The notes: generated by a model from the sequence alone, not told the origin. A DNA stretch of 38,157 nt from Flavobacteriales bacterium UBA7325 (GCA_002471375.1 DKPV01000090.1:1-38157); one strand, 5' to 3'; shown: positions 23,226 to 32,246, counted from the stretch's first letter. Translations and numbers: made by a program.

Positions 23226-25457
23226 ATGAACAAGTTCATTATTTTTATCTCTTTCCTAAGTTTCACATTGATTGGATGGTCGCAGGGTGAGGAGGTAGGA
23301 CCATTAACTGGAAATCCACAACTTCTGGCAAAGAAAGCACATGTATTAAAGATAAACGAAGGTACTTTCGATAGTACTTTTATCTATACACAAGATACTA
23401 TTTCGCTTCCTGTGTTTGATGACTTTAGCTCGAATAAATTCCAGTCATATGATGCTGATTACCTAGATGCAGGAGTAACTTCTGACCAGGTGTTTGCTCT
23501 TCTCGATGGATCTAATAATCCGCTTGCATTTGATGCGGTATATACAACTCAAGTAACTTATCGAACAACGTATACAGTTTCTACATCATCGAGTGCAAAT
23601 GTGAACTTTAGTTCAACATCGGTTCAGATAGGTGATCTCTCGAGCTACCCAGTAACACATGTTGCTACAGATGTTTATCCACCATTTTACATTTATGATA
23701 CTTTAAATACACCTGCAGACACGGATTTAACACCAGATACCGTGTGGTTAGTCGGGCCAGATATTTATCAAGATTCTGCAACGCAGTTTTTTGCACCAGT
23801 GAATGACTTATCAAAGATTTGGATGGACAGTGAAGCTTATCACAATTATAGATATGCTGTTAATCCATGGTCTTTGGGAGTAGCTACTTTTGATGGACTA
23901 GATGAGGTTGGTTACCCATATGATTTTGGGAGTGCAGCTTCTAATTTTGCGGATCATTTAACCTCCAAGCCAATAGACATGTCTGGTGTAAGTGCATCTG
24001 ATTCAATTTACTTTAGTTTTCTTTATGAAACGGAAGGGTATGGAGATCAACCTGAGTCAGGCGATTCATTGATATTAGAGTTTTATGCCCATGATCTTTT
24101 TCAATGGAATCAAGTTTGGAGTGTTGGAGGTGCTGCCTTGGATAGTTTTAAAATCGGCCATATTTTGCTCGATAATGCGGATTATTTCAAAAAGGGCTTT
24201 CAATTCAGATTTAAAAACATTGGCGGCCTTTCTGGAAGTTTAGATCACTTTCATTTGGATTATGTGAACCTTAGAACATTGTCAGGATTTCAGGATACGC
24301 TCTTCAAGGATTTTGCAATCGTTTATCCTGTGAATACATTGATCAACGACTTCACTTCGGTACCTTGGGATCATTGGAAGAACAACTTTGCTGGAAAGAT
24401 GTCTAGCGACGTGTTAATGACGGTGAGAAATAGCAGTAACAATGCTGAAAACAACTTGGATGGGTCATCTGAAGTGTTCTATAGCGGTACTTCAGAAGCT
24501 ACACCTTTTGTGTTGACGGCCGGAATACTATCTGGAGGTGAGATCAATTATGCTGCAAAGAGTTTTTATGAGTCAACGCACGATTTTAGTACTGGATACC
24601 ATTTCGATGAAACAAAGGTCGGTGCAAGTCAGACGTTTGATGTAACCACAGTAGCTGCTGCACAGTTCCCTACTTTCACGGGAAATGACTCTACATTTAC
24701 ACAGCAAGTTTTTGAGAACTACTATTCTTACGATGATGGTTCGGCAGAGCAAGCTTACGGAATCACTGTAGCTCAAGGCCGACTAGCAATTGAATATGAA
24801 GCGTATGAAGCGGATTCGTTGATTGGTATGAATGTTCATTGGGTGCCATCAGTGAATGATGTTTCAAATAAATTGTTTTTGTTGACTGTTTGGGCGGATA
24901 ACGGTGGAGTACCTGGAGATACATTATACGAGGATAATTTCTTTTTTCCACGCCAGCCGAGCTATGAGTATGATCGTAACATCTTTACAACATACTACTT
25001 GAGAGATACGATGAAGCTTCCAATTAGCGGGAAGTTCTATATTGGCTGGAGACAGTTTGATTCGGATCGACTTAATGTTGGGCTGGATAAAAATATTGAT
25101 AACTCATCAAGGACATTTTACAGCCTCGATGGAGGTGCTTCATGGGGGAGTTCTACAATACCCGGAAGTGTAATGATTCGCCCAATTTTCTCTACAGAAA
25201 TGGATGCAACTCTTGGATTAAGAGATGAGGTTTCAACTGTTTATGCGGGAGTAAGTGTATATCCAAATCCAAGCACTGACATTGTGAATATTGAAGTTGA
25301 GAATGGATTATACAGCGGGGTTCAAGTGTTCGACCTTATGGGAAGAATGATTGTCGAAACTACTTCTCAAGAAGTTGATCTTTCCGCAAGCCCGGATGGT
25401 GTATATATCTTCAAATTTGAAGGTCTTAATAAAATCGTGAAGATAATCAAGCGATAA
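23226..25457 (+). CDS. Large secreted protein with type IX secretion sorting domain
   Basis: A 743-residue exported protein. The signal peptide is at residues 1-19 (IIFISFLSFTLIGWSQ). The body is Ser/Thr/Asp/Tyr-rich and beta-type, with a conserved-looking FDDFSSNKF near residue 64 and an aromatic-rich region; I do not recognise a catalytic domain. The last ~70 residues are a type A type IX sorting domain: VYPNPSTDIVNIEVENG, VFDLMGRMI and a basic end KIVKIIKR. It should be carried across the outer membrane and attached or released. It sits between the PASTA gene and rluD, its TAA overlapping the ATG of rluD by one base. Confidence 0.9.
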   Translation: MNKFIIFISFLSFTLIGWSQGEEVGPLTGNPQLLAKKAHVLKINEGTFDSTFIYTQDTISLPVFDDFSSNKFQSYDADYLDAGVTSDQVFALLDGSNNPLAFDAVYTTQVTYRTTYTVSTSSSANVNFSSTSVQIGDLSSYPVTHVATDVYPPFYIYDTLNTPADTDLTPDTVWLVGPDIYQDSATQFFAPVNDLSKIWMDSEAYHNYRYAVNPWSLGVATFDGLDEVGYPYDFGSAASNFADHLTSKPIDMSGVSASDSIYFSFLYETEGYGDQPESGDSLILEFYAHDLFQWNQVWSVGGAALDSFKIGHILLDNADYFKKGFQFRFKNIGGLSGSLDHFHLDYVNLRTLSGFQDTLFKDFAIVYPVNTLINDFTSVPWDHWKNNFAGKMSSDVLMTVRNSSNNAENNLDGSSEVFYSGTSEATPFVLTAGILSGGEINYAAKSFYESTHDFSTGYHFDETKVGASQTFDVTTVAAAQFPTFTGNDSTFTQQVFENYYSYDDGSAEQAYGITVAQGRLAIEYEAYEADSLIGMNVHWVPSVNDVSNKLFLLTVWADNGGVPGDTLYEDNFFFPRQPSYEYDRNIFTTYYLRDTMKLPISGKFYIGWRQFDSDRLNVGLDKNIDNSSRTFYSLDGGASWGSSTIPGSVMIRPIFSTEMDATLGLRDEVSTVYAGVSVYPNPSTDIVNIEVENGLYSGVQVFDLMGRMIVETTSQEVDLSASPDGVYIFKFEGLNKIVKIIKR

Positions 25458-26497
25458 TGAGCGAGCAGGAACAACCAGATTTGGAAGAATCTACCAACGA
25501 AGAATTATTTGAACATCACAGAGTCATCGCAGATCCTGGTCAGGAAGTTGTCCGGATCGATAAGTTCTTGATGACTAGAATCCCCAATACGTCTCGAAAT
25601 AAAATTCAAGATGCTGCCAAAAACGGAAGCATTCTGGTTAACTCAGTTCCAGTAAAACAGAATTATAAAGTTAAGCCAGGGGATGATGTTTCTATTGTAC
25701 TTCCATTTCCAGTTAGAAATTTGGAATTGCTTCCAGAAGATATTCCAATCGATATCTGTTATGAAGATGACGAGTTAATCGTCGTGAATAAGGAGGCTAA
25801 CATGGTTGTTCATCAAGGCTATGGGAATTATACTGGTACACTTGCTAATGCACTGGCGTTTCATTTTGGTGATCTTCCAGTTGGTCCAGATGGTTTCTCT
25901 GGCAGGCCTGGGATAGTTCATCGACTAGATAAACATACGACTGGATTGATGGTTGTGGCAAAGACAGAACGCGCATTAACCCACTTGGCGAAACAGTTTT
26001 TCGATAGAACTACTGAGAGACGTTATTGGGCGCTCGTTTGGGGTGATGTTGAAGAAGATGGGACGGTAACTGGTCACATTGGGCGCTCATTGAAGAATCG
26101 TAAAGTTATGACGGTTTTCCCTGATGAAGATTATGGGAAACACGCTGTGACACACTATAAAGTTCTAAAGCGATATGGCTATGTAACACTTGTGGAGTGT
26201 AAATTGGAAACTGGAAGAACTCATCAAATTAGAGTTCATATGAAGAGCCTTGGGCATCCATTATTTCACGATTTGGAATATGGTGGAGATAGAATTTTAA
26301 AAGGAACAACAAGTACAAAATATAAACGATTTATTGAAAATTGTTTTAATCACATTCAAGGACAAGCTCTCCATGCTAAAACGCTTGGGTTCAGTCATCC
26401 TGTCTCCGGAGGATTGATTCAACTGAATTCAGGTCTTCCTGCAGGATTCCAAGCGATCCTCGATAAATGGGATAAATATACCGGGGGAGATTGTTAA
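25457..26497 (+). CDS. rluD: RluA-family 23S rRNA pseudouridine synthase (RluD-like)
   Basis: A 346-residue enzyme converting uridines to pseudouridine in 23S rRNA. An S4 RNA-binding domain (RIDKFLMTRIP...SRNKIQDAAKNG, about residues 33-80) precedes the catalytic domain, whose motif GIVHRLDKHTTGLMVVAKT contains the catalytic Asp158. ERRYWALVWG and GRTHQIRVHMKSLGHP, also conserved, follow. The S4 domain and length fit RluD, which modifies helix 69. Translationally linked to the upstream type IX-secreted protein gene, an arrangement with no obvious functional logic. Confidence 0.93.
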   Translation: MSEQEQPDLEESTNEELFEHHRVIADPGQEVVRIDKFLMTRIPNTSRNKIQDAAKNGSILVNSVPVKQNYKVKPGDDVSIVLPFPVRNLELLPEDIPIDICYEDDELIVVNKEANMVVHQGYGNYTGTLANALAFHFGDLPVGPDGFSGRPGIVHRLDKHTTGLMVVAKTERALTHLAKQFFDRTTERRYWALVWGDVEEDGTVTGHIGRSLKNRKVMTVFPDEDYGKHAVTHYKVLKRYGYVTLVECKLETGRTHQIRVHMKSLGHPLFHDLEYGGDRILKGTTSTKYKRFIENCFNHIQGQALHAKTLGFSHPVSGGLIQLNSGLPAGFQAILDKWDKYTGGDC

Positions 26498-26562
26498 CCT
26501 TTCGCTCATTTCTACATATAAGTTAAATGGGCGTGTTAAGAATTACATTTTTATGTTACTTT

Positions 26563-26570
26563 TACGTTTG
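26563..26570 (+). promoter_or_regulatory. -7 box (TACGTTTG) for the PorE-like gene
   Basis: Exact TAnnTTTG in the 144-base gap after rluD, giving a leader of about 65 bases. No TTG at -33. The gene behind it ends in a strong terminator, so it is probably a single-gene unit. Confidence 0.5.
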
Positions 26571-26641
26571 GAAATCTAACCATATTGTATAAAGGTGTCC
26601 ATTTTTAATCGATTTAATAACAGCTTGTAAAGACAAGATCT

Positions 26642-28762
26642 ATGAGGGTGAAAAGTTTTATGGTATTTGCGGCAGTGACGTTTTTTATAACATCATGCGG
26701 TTATTTAAAGATTGTAACAGATGCAAATGAATCATATGTACGAGAAGATTACTGTGATGCAGCTGAGAAGTGTGCATTGGCTTACACTAAGTTAACTCGT
26801 AAAGGTGGAGGTGCCCAAGAGTCTAAAGGTAATATGGCCTTTAAAACTGCAGAGAGCTACCGGATGATAGAACAGTATCGTGATGCGAATGAGTGGTATG
26901 AGCGCGCAAAATTACTAGAGTATGAGCAAGTGATGCCTGAGGTATTGCTTTACAATGCTGATGTATTGCGTAAAATGCGTGAGTTTGATAAAGCGATCGC
27001 TGATTACAAGATGTATAAAACAATGGTTCCTGGTGATGAGCGTGCAAATGCAGGTATTGAGTCATGTGAGAACTATGATCAATACAAAGCTGACAAGACA
27101 CGTCATACAATCGAGAATCAAGGAACGATAAACAAAGTTGAGTTTGATATGGCGCCAGTGTTTGGTGATAGAAAACAAACGAAAATGTACTTCGGTTCAT
27201 CTCGACCAGGATCAACTGGTAAAAACATTGACCCTAGATCATGTGAATCATATATGGATATTTGGGTTTCTGATCTAGATAAAAAAGGAAACTGGACTAA
27301 GCCTTACTTAGTGAAAGGTGATAGTATCAATACGGAAGCTAATGAAGGAACGGTTTGTTTCGATGATAGAAAGAAAACAATGTTCTTCACTCGCTGCCCA
27401 ACTTTGAAAAAGCAAAACCTAGGATGTGACATCTGGATGTCTACAGCAAAAGGTAAGACAGCTTGGAACAATCCAACAAAGCTTGCTTTAAAAATGCATG
27501 ATTCAATTTCAGTTGGTCATCCTTGTACAGCTGACGGGAAGTATTTGATCTTCGCGTCTGATATGCCTGGTGGTTTTGGAGGTAGAGACTTATGGTACAC
27601 TGATTACGATCCTAAATCTAAAACATGGTCTGCACCTAAGAACATGGGGCCAGAGATTAACACGAAAGGAAACGAATTGTTCCCTTCATTTGGATTAGAT
27701 GGTGGTTTAATTTATGCTTCAGATGGAATGCCAGGACTTGGTGGACTTGATATCTTTAAAGCAAAGAAGGTTGGAGAAGAGAATAAATGGGAAAATCCAA
27801 CTAACCTTGGAACGCCAATTAACAGTGAGAATAATGATTATGCATTAGTTGAAAAGGATCCTCGTCTAGGTTACTTTACATCCGAGCGTAAAAGTGCTAA
27901 TGGTGAAAATAAACCAGATATCTATTCTTATGTAATGCCACCTAACGTGTTTAGCTTGAAGTTGAGCGTAACCGATTTAGCCGAAGGTGATAAGATTGAA
28001 GGAGCAACTGTAACTGTTACAGGTCCGGATGGGGAATGGACTGGTATTACCGATGAGAATGGATCTGTATACTGGGATAAAAAACCAACTGGTGATCGTT
28101 ACATCAACGAAGAGTCAGGATATACGATGAACATCTCTATGGATGGTTATTATGAGAACCCAAATCCACACGAAATTTCAACAGAAGGTTTGAACTACGA
28201 TCAAGATTTCGTTGTTGATATGGGACTTTTCCCTAAACGTCCGATTCGTCTTCCTGAGGTTCAATACCACTTGGATAAATGGACATTCGTAGTTGATTCA
28301 ACGATTAACTCTTTAGATTCATTATTATTCGTGTATGACCTACTTGAGGCTCGTCCAGAGTTAGTTATTGAGTTGAGTTCACATACTGATGCTCGTGGAT
28401 CAAATGCACGTAACAAGAAATTGTCAATCAACAGAGCGATTGCAATTTACAAGTACTTGGTTGATGAAAAAGGAGTTGATCCAAGAAGAATTATTCCAAT
28501 TGGAAAAGGTGAGGAAACACCAAGAACTGTTTACTTACAAGATGGATTATACAAACTTCGTGAGCCTAAAGCGGGAGAATTTGAAACAATTGTTTTAACA
28601 GAAGCTTATATTAATAAGTTCAGAAGAAGTGATGTTAAGACATTCAAGAAATTGCACCAGTTAAATAGACGTGCAGAAGGTGATGTCCACTCATTAGATT
28701 TTGATCCGGAAGCTGCACCAGCTGCAGACCCATCATACTCTGAGTACGTTCGTTACCCATAG
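26642..28762 (+). CDS. PorE-like lipoprotein: TPR, PD40 propeller, CRD and OmpA domains
   Basis: A 706-residue outer-membrane-directed lipoprotein. The signal peptide ends in a lipobox, Ile-Thr-Ser-Cys19. TPR-like helices follow (about 25-155, e.g. NEWYERAKLLEYEQ), then PD40/WD40-type propeller repeats (about 165-430; PVFGDRKQTKMYFGSSRPG, LIYASDGMPGLGGLDIFKA). Next is a carboxypeptidase-regulatory-like beta-sandwich (about 445-525; GATVTVTGPDGEW). Last is an OmpA domain with SHTDARGSNARNKKLS, the peptidoglycan-binding motif. Between the GKGEE and NRR motifs the OmpA domain carries an insertion of about 50 residues. TPR-propeller-CRD-OmpA is the plan of PorE, which anchors the type IX secretion machinery to peptidoglycan. 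The genome uses that system, but several OmpA paralogues share parts of this plan. Codon use (many CGT, GGT) suggests high expression. Confidence 0.85.
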   Translation: MRVKSFMVFAAVTFFITSCGYLKIVTDANESYVREDYCDAAEKCALAYTKLTRKGGGAQESKGNMAFKTAESYRMIEQYRDANEWYERAKLLEYEQVMPEVLLYNADVLRKMREFDKAIADYKMYKTMVPGDERANAGIESCENYDQYKADKTRHTIENQGTINKVEFDMAPVFGDRKQTKMYFGSSRPGSTGKNIDPRSCESYMDIWVSDLDKKGNWTKPYLVKGDSINTEANEGTVCFDDRKKTMFFTRCPTLKKQNLGCDIWMSTAKGKTAWNNPTKLALKMHDSISVGHPCTADGKYLIFASDMPGGFGGRDLWYTDYDPKSKTWSAPKNMGPEINTKGNELFPSFGLDGGLIYASDGMPGLGGLDIFKAKKVGEENKWENPTNLGTPINSENNDYALVEKDPRLGYFTSERKSANGENKPDIYSYVMPPNVFSLKLSVTDLAEGDKIEGATVTVTGPDGEWTGITDENGSVYWDKKPTGDRYINEESGYTMNISMDGYYENPNPHEISTEGLNYDQDFVVDMGLFPKRPIRLPEVQYHLDKWTFVVDSTINSLDSLLFVYDLLEARPELVIELSSHTDARGSNARNKKLSINRAIAIYKYLVDEKGVDPRRIIPIGKGEETPRTVYLQDGLYKLREPKAGEFETIVLTEAYINKFRRSDVKTFKKLHQLNRRAEGDVHSLDFDPEAAPAADPSYSEYVRYP

Positions 28763-28782
28763 GTAAACATGAAATTTTATTT

Positions 28783-28816
28783 AATCCGCTCGACAATTTG
28801 TTGAGCGGATTTTTTT
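28783..28816 (+). terminator. Rho-independent terminator after the PorE-like gene
   Basis: AATCCGCTC pairs with GAGCGGATT, with an inner ACAA/TTGT extension, followed by a run of eight T that includes the last two stem bases. It lies 20 bases after the stop. Confidence 0.92.
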
Positions 28817-28850
28817 GTACCTTTTATAATAGATACCTAACCTATCTATT

Positions 28851-30014
28851 ATGAATGAAGAATACTTGCAACTGATCTGGGATCGTGCTCGCTTACCAAT
28901 TCCGTCATTAAAGCTTACCGATGGAAGATCATTAATTATCAAAAATACCGGAGACCATAATCTCAAGTTTAGTGGTCCGGATTTTTACAATGCATGTGTA
29001 GAATATGATAGCCTGGAGTTTCACGGCTCCGTTGAAATTCATGTGAATGGCTCAGATTGGTATAGGCATAATCATCACTTAGACCAGTCTTTTGAGAGTG
29101 TGGTTCTTCACGTTGTCTATAATGATGACAAGCAAGTGGAGCAAAATGGCTTTATGATTCCGACACTTGAATTGAAAGAATTCATTGATCCGGAACATTT
29201 CAGATTGATAGCAAAAGGACTCCCAAATAAGTCTTCTTATCCCTGTGCCACGTTTTTTGATCAGGTTGATTCGGTGTTTTGGACTTCTATGAAATCAAAA
29301 GCGTTGATCGATAAATGGAGCTGTAAAGTGAAGGAACTTGTGTATTTGAACGAAGAGGAGGTTTTGTTTCGGTTGATTGCATCCTCATTTGGGATGGGTG
29401 TAAATAAGAAGGCGTTTGAAACGCTGGCTACTGTTCTTCCATGGTCTCAATTAGCCGCACTTAGCGGTGAGCAAAGGTTGCAATTGATCCTCGTAAGTAG
29501 TGGGTGGGTGAGTGATGATTATAGTTATATGTCCGGTAGCGATAGTAGATGGCATTTTCGAGGAACGAGACCCGCTAACTTTCCGAAGAATCGAATCTTA
29601 CAGTTCGCAACCTTTATATCTCGTTTTGAAATCAAAGATCTCGCGGGATTAGTTAGAGAAGAGAATTTTGTACAGCAATTTAAAGTTCTCTGTCAAGAGA
29701 ATTTGTTCATTGATTCCGATGTCCGTTTTTCTAGTGCTTTGCTTGATTCGATTTTAATAAACGGTTTTGTTCCTTTTTTGTGGTGGAAAGGAGAGAATGC
29801 CTATGATCACTCTTTTCAGGAGATGGCATCGGTTGTTTTGGAGCAGGTTTCGGCAGAGAAAAACGGAGTAATTGATCAATGGAGAAAGATTGGAATTGAA
29901 GTGAAATCAGCCCTTGATTCTCAAGGATTATTGGCACTAAACAGGTATTTTTGCAGAAGTAAAAAATGCCTATCTTGCGAAGTAGGTTTAAGAGTACTAG
30001 ATCGAGAATTATGA
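28851..30014 (+). CDS. DUF2851-family protein
   Basis: A 387-residue soluble protein of the DUF2851 family, nearly confined to Bacteroidota. Conserved features visible are the N-terminal LQLIWDRARLP, NTGDHNLKFSGPDF (about 32-45), GSVEIHVNGSDWYRHNHH (59-76), VVLHVVYNDD, and a C-terminal cysteine cluster, FCRSKKCLSCEVG. The Asp/Glu/His pattern of the first 90 residues recalls a nuclease-like fold, but this is inference; the function is unknown. It is the first of four genes joined by start/stop overlaps, its TGA overlapping the next ATG (ATGA). Confidence 0.88.
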   Translation: MNEEYLQLIWDRARLPIPSLKLTDGRSLIIKNTGDHNLKFSGPDFYNACVEYDSLEFHGSVEIHVNGSDWYRHNHHLDQSFESVVLHVVYNDDKQVEQNGFMIPTLELKEFIDPEHFRLIAKGLPNKSSYPCATFFDQVDSVFWTSMKSKALIDKWSCKVKELVYLNEEEVLFRLIASSFGMGVNKKAFETLATVLPWSQLAALSGEQRLQLILVSSGWVSDDYSYMSGSDSRWHFRGTRPANFPKNRILQFATFISRFEIKDLAGLVREENFVQQFKVLCQENLFIDSDVRFSSALLDSILINGFVPFLWWKGENAYDHSFQEMASVVLEQVSAEKNGVIDQWRKIGIEVKSALDSQGLLALNRYFCRSKKCLSCEVGLRVLDREL

Positions 30015-30241
30015 TCCAAAAAACGATCTTCTTTTTTGAAATGAAATCTTTCGGGGTTTGTAAATGGTGGGCACGAAAATTAGGCATCAGCATTTCTAAG
30101 GTCCGAATAGGATTTATTTATGCATCTTTTTTGGCTTTCGGATCACCCTTAATTATCTACCTGGCAATGGCTTGGATTCTTGAACACAAACATTACTTCA
30201 AACTTCAACGTAGGAGAAGAAGTTCAATCTGGGAGCTGTGA
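30011..30241 (+). CDS. Small PspC-like membrane protein
   Basis: A 76-residue protein resembling the PspC domain: FGVCKWWARKLGISISKVR (conserved Cys, Leu-Gly-Ile and a positively charged helix) followed by one long hydrophobic segment (about 33-53) ending AMAWILE, and a basic tail KLQRRRRSS. PspC proteins take part in membrane-stress responses. The ATG at 30011 overlaps the DUF2851 stop; a longer frame beginning at 29966 runs inside that gene and adds nothing PspC-like. The tail overlaps the first bases of the possible GTG start of the channel gene. Confidence 0.75.
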   Translation: MIQKTIFFFEMKSFGVCKWWARKLGISISKVRIGFIYASFLAFGSPLIIYLAMAWILEHKHYFKLQRRRRSSIWEL

Positions 30242-30246
30242 GAGGG

Positions 30247-31266
30247 ATGTTTGAGTCTAAACTTTTCAGCAGGATTTACTATTTCATCCTGATTCTTGCG
30301 GTAATCATTACCGGTGGAACAATTGGATTTGTATTGATCGAGGGATGGGGTTTTGTAGATTCGTTTTACATGACAATCATAACAGTCTCGACTGTTGGGT
30401 TTAGAGAAGTTAGTGAGCTTTCGGTTTATGGAAAATTCTTCACTGCATTTTTGATTATTTCAAGCTTTGGTAGCTTCGCTTATGCGATTACCACAATCAC
30501 CACGTATGTAGTTGGTGGACAATATAGAAAACACCTTAGAGAGCACAAGATGATGAAGCAACTAAAAAAAATGAAAGATCATGTTATTATTTGTGGTTTT
30601 GGTCGCGTTGGACGCCAAGTAGCTGAAGACCTAACTGCAAACAATGTTGAGTTCGTAGTGATAGAAATGGATGAGCACCTTATTGCGCATCAGGATGAAG
30701 ATAAACTTATGTTTATCGAAGGGGATAGTACGGACGATGAAGTGCTGAGAAGGGCTTCTGTGGAAACAGCTAGAGCCGTTGTTACGTGTCTTCCGAAAGA
30801 TGCTGACAATCTATATGTTGTTCTTACTAGTAGACAGTTTCGAAAGGACCTTACTATTGTGAGTCGTGCATCTTCTCCAACTTCAGTATCTAAATTGAAG
30901 TTTGCCGGAGCGAATAATGTAATCATGCCAGATGCCGTTGGGGGATCACATATGGCCTCGTTGATTGCTGACCCAGATATCATGGAGTTTATGGATTCCA
31001 TTCGCATGAGAGGACATTCAGACACGAATATTGAAACGATTTCTTGTAGTGAATTACCAAAAGATCTCAGAGGGAAATCAATAGGTGAACTTGAGTCCAG
31101 AAAAATTACCGGTGCAACAATCGTCGGATTTAAATCTGTAGAGGGAGAGTATACGATCAATCCAGGAATGGAAACAATTGTGTGTGCGGGATCAAAAATA
31201 TTCGTTCTAGGAAATGTAAATCAAATTCAAAAGTTGATTGCTCATTTTAAACTTGATCGAGAATGA
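30247..31266 (+). CDS. TrkA-type (RCK) potassium channel
   Basis: A 339-residue, two-helix channel subunit. Helix 1 is at about 9-30, a pore loop with filter T-V-G-F (49-52) is followed by Arg-Glu instead of Gly-Asp, and helix 2 is at about 63-90. The cytoplasmic RCK_N domain begins at VIICGFGRVGRQVAED (113-128), with the GFGRVG nucleotide motif at 117-122. An RCK_C domain covers about the last 90 residues. It is probably a tetramer gated by nucleotide or ion binding. A GTG at 30238, overlapping the upstream TGA, is an alternative start adding three residues. Its TGA overlaps the next ATG (ATGA). Confidence 0.85.
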   Translation: MFESKLFSRIYYFILILAVIITGGTIGFVLIEGWGFVDSFYMTIITVSTVGFREVSELSVYGKFFTAFLIISSFGSFAYAITTITTYVVGGQYRKHLREHKMMKQLKKMKDHVIICGFGRVGRQVAEDLTANNVEFVVIEMDEHLIAHQDEDKLMFIEGDSTDDEVLRRASVETARAVVTCLPKDADNLYVVLTSRQFRKDLTIVSRASSPTSVSKLKFAGANNVIMPDAVGGSHMASLIADPDIMEFMDSIRMRGHSDTNIETISCSELPKDLRGKSIGELESRKITGATIVGFKSVEGEYTINPGMETIVCAGSKIFVLGNVNQIQKLIAHFKLDRE

Positions 31267-32150
31267 AAATTGTCATTACCGGAAGTAATGGTCTGCTTGG
31301 GCAAAAGCTAGTAGATTATTGCCTAGAAAACAAAGTAGATTTCGTTGCTACATCGAAAGGTGAAAACCGTAACAGCGTCTGTCCTAGATCAAATTATCGC
31401 GAGTTAGATATTACTGAGCCTTCAAACGTCAAAGAACTTCTGCTCGAGTTGAAACCAACTCATGTAATTCATACTGCGGCAATGACCAATGTTGATCAAT
31501 GTGAAAGTGACCTTGAGGGTTGTGAACTGATAAATGTATCGGCAACAGGTTATTTGATCGAGGCATGTAATGTTATGGGATGTCATTTCCAACTACTCTC
31601 AACGGATTTTGTGTTTGACGGAGAGAAGGGGAATTATCAGGAGGAGGATCCGATTAATCCCTTAAGTGAGTATGCACGATCAAAATCAAGAGCGGAGGCA
31701 ATTGTGAAGAGCAAGGCAATTTGTGATTGGTCAATAGTAAGAACAATAATTGTTTACGGAAAAGCTGAAAATCTCTCAAAATCAAATATAATTCTTTGGG
31801 CAAAGACTGTCCTCGAAAAGGGAGAGCCATTATCAATTGTAGATGATCAATTTAGAGCCCCGACCTGGGCTGAGGATCTTGCGGTAGGCTGTATGGCAAT
31901 CGTTGAGCGCAATGCTACCGGTGTCTACCATATGAGTGGGCCTGAAACCATGTCAATTCATGAGTTGATCACAAGGATTGCAGTTCATTTCGGATATGGA
32001 ACAGATCACATCGCAAAAATATCCAGTGCAACGCTCAATCAAGCTGCAAAGAGACCCCCGAAGACCGGGTTTGATCTTACAAAATCAAGGACGGAAGTAG
32101 GCTACAATCCTCACACGCTAGAGGAGACATTAGATGCTCTATTTGATTGA
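31263..32150 (+). CDS. RmlD-like SDR-family sugar nucleotide reductase
   Basis: A 295-residue extended short-chain dehydrogenase of the RmlD_sub_bind family: ITGSNGLLGQ (5-14), HTAAMTNVDQCE (70-81), STDFVFDG (113-120) and the catalytic Tyr137 and Lys141 in YARSK. RmlD makes dTDP-L-rhamnose from the 4-keto sugar, and an rmlB gene exists 13 kb to the left. However this gene is in a channel/PspC operon, without rmlA or rmlC, so another substrate is possible. Last member of the four-gene overlapped run. Confidence 0.82.
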   Translation: MKIVITGSNGLLGQKLVDYCLENKVDFVATSKGENRNSVCPRSNYRELDITEPSNVKELLLELKPTHVIHTAAMTNVDQCESDLEGCELINVSATGYLIEACNVMGCHFQLLSTDFVFDGEKGNYQEEDPINPLSEYARSKSRAEAIVKSKAICDWSIVRTIIVYGKAENLSKSNIILWAKTVLEKGEPLSIVDDQFRAPTWAEDLAVGCMAIVERNATGVYHMSGPETMSIHELITRIAVHFGYGTDHIAKISSATLNQAAKRPPKTGFDLTKSRTEVGYNPHTLEETLDALFD

Positions 32151-32163
32151 TAAATATCCTATA

Positions 32164-32198
32164 CTTCTCATTATCAGTATTTTCTGAGAAGCGATAAT
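32164..32198 (+). repeat. Two crossed inverted repeats upstream of the AGCS symporter
   Basis: CTTCTCA (32164-32170) is complementary to TGAGAAG (32185-32191), and ATTATC (32170-32175) to GATAAT (32193-32198). The pairs interleave, as in an H-type pseudoknot, and share one base. There is no T-run, so it is not a standard terminator. It ends six bases before a -7 box, so an operator is as likely as an RNA structure of the upstream message. Confidence 0.35.
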
Positions 32199-32203
32199 AT
32201 TAT

Positions 32204-32211
32204 TATATTTG
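32204..32211 (+). promoter_or_regulatory. -7 box (TATATTTG) for the AGCS symporter
   Basis: Exact TAnnTTTG, 35 bases before the ATG at 32247. No clear TTG at -33, a region instead occupied by the inverted repeats. Confidence 0.5.
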
Positions 32212-32246
32212 CCTACACTGAAAATTAAGTAATAACACACATTTAT

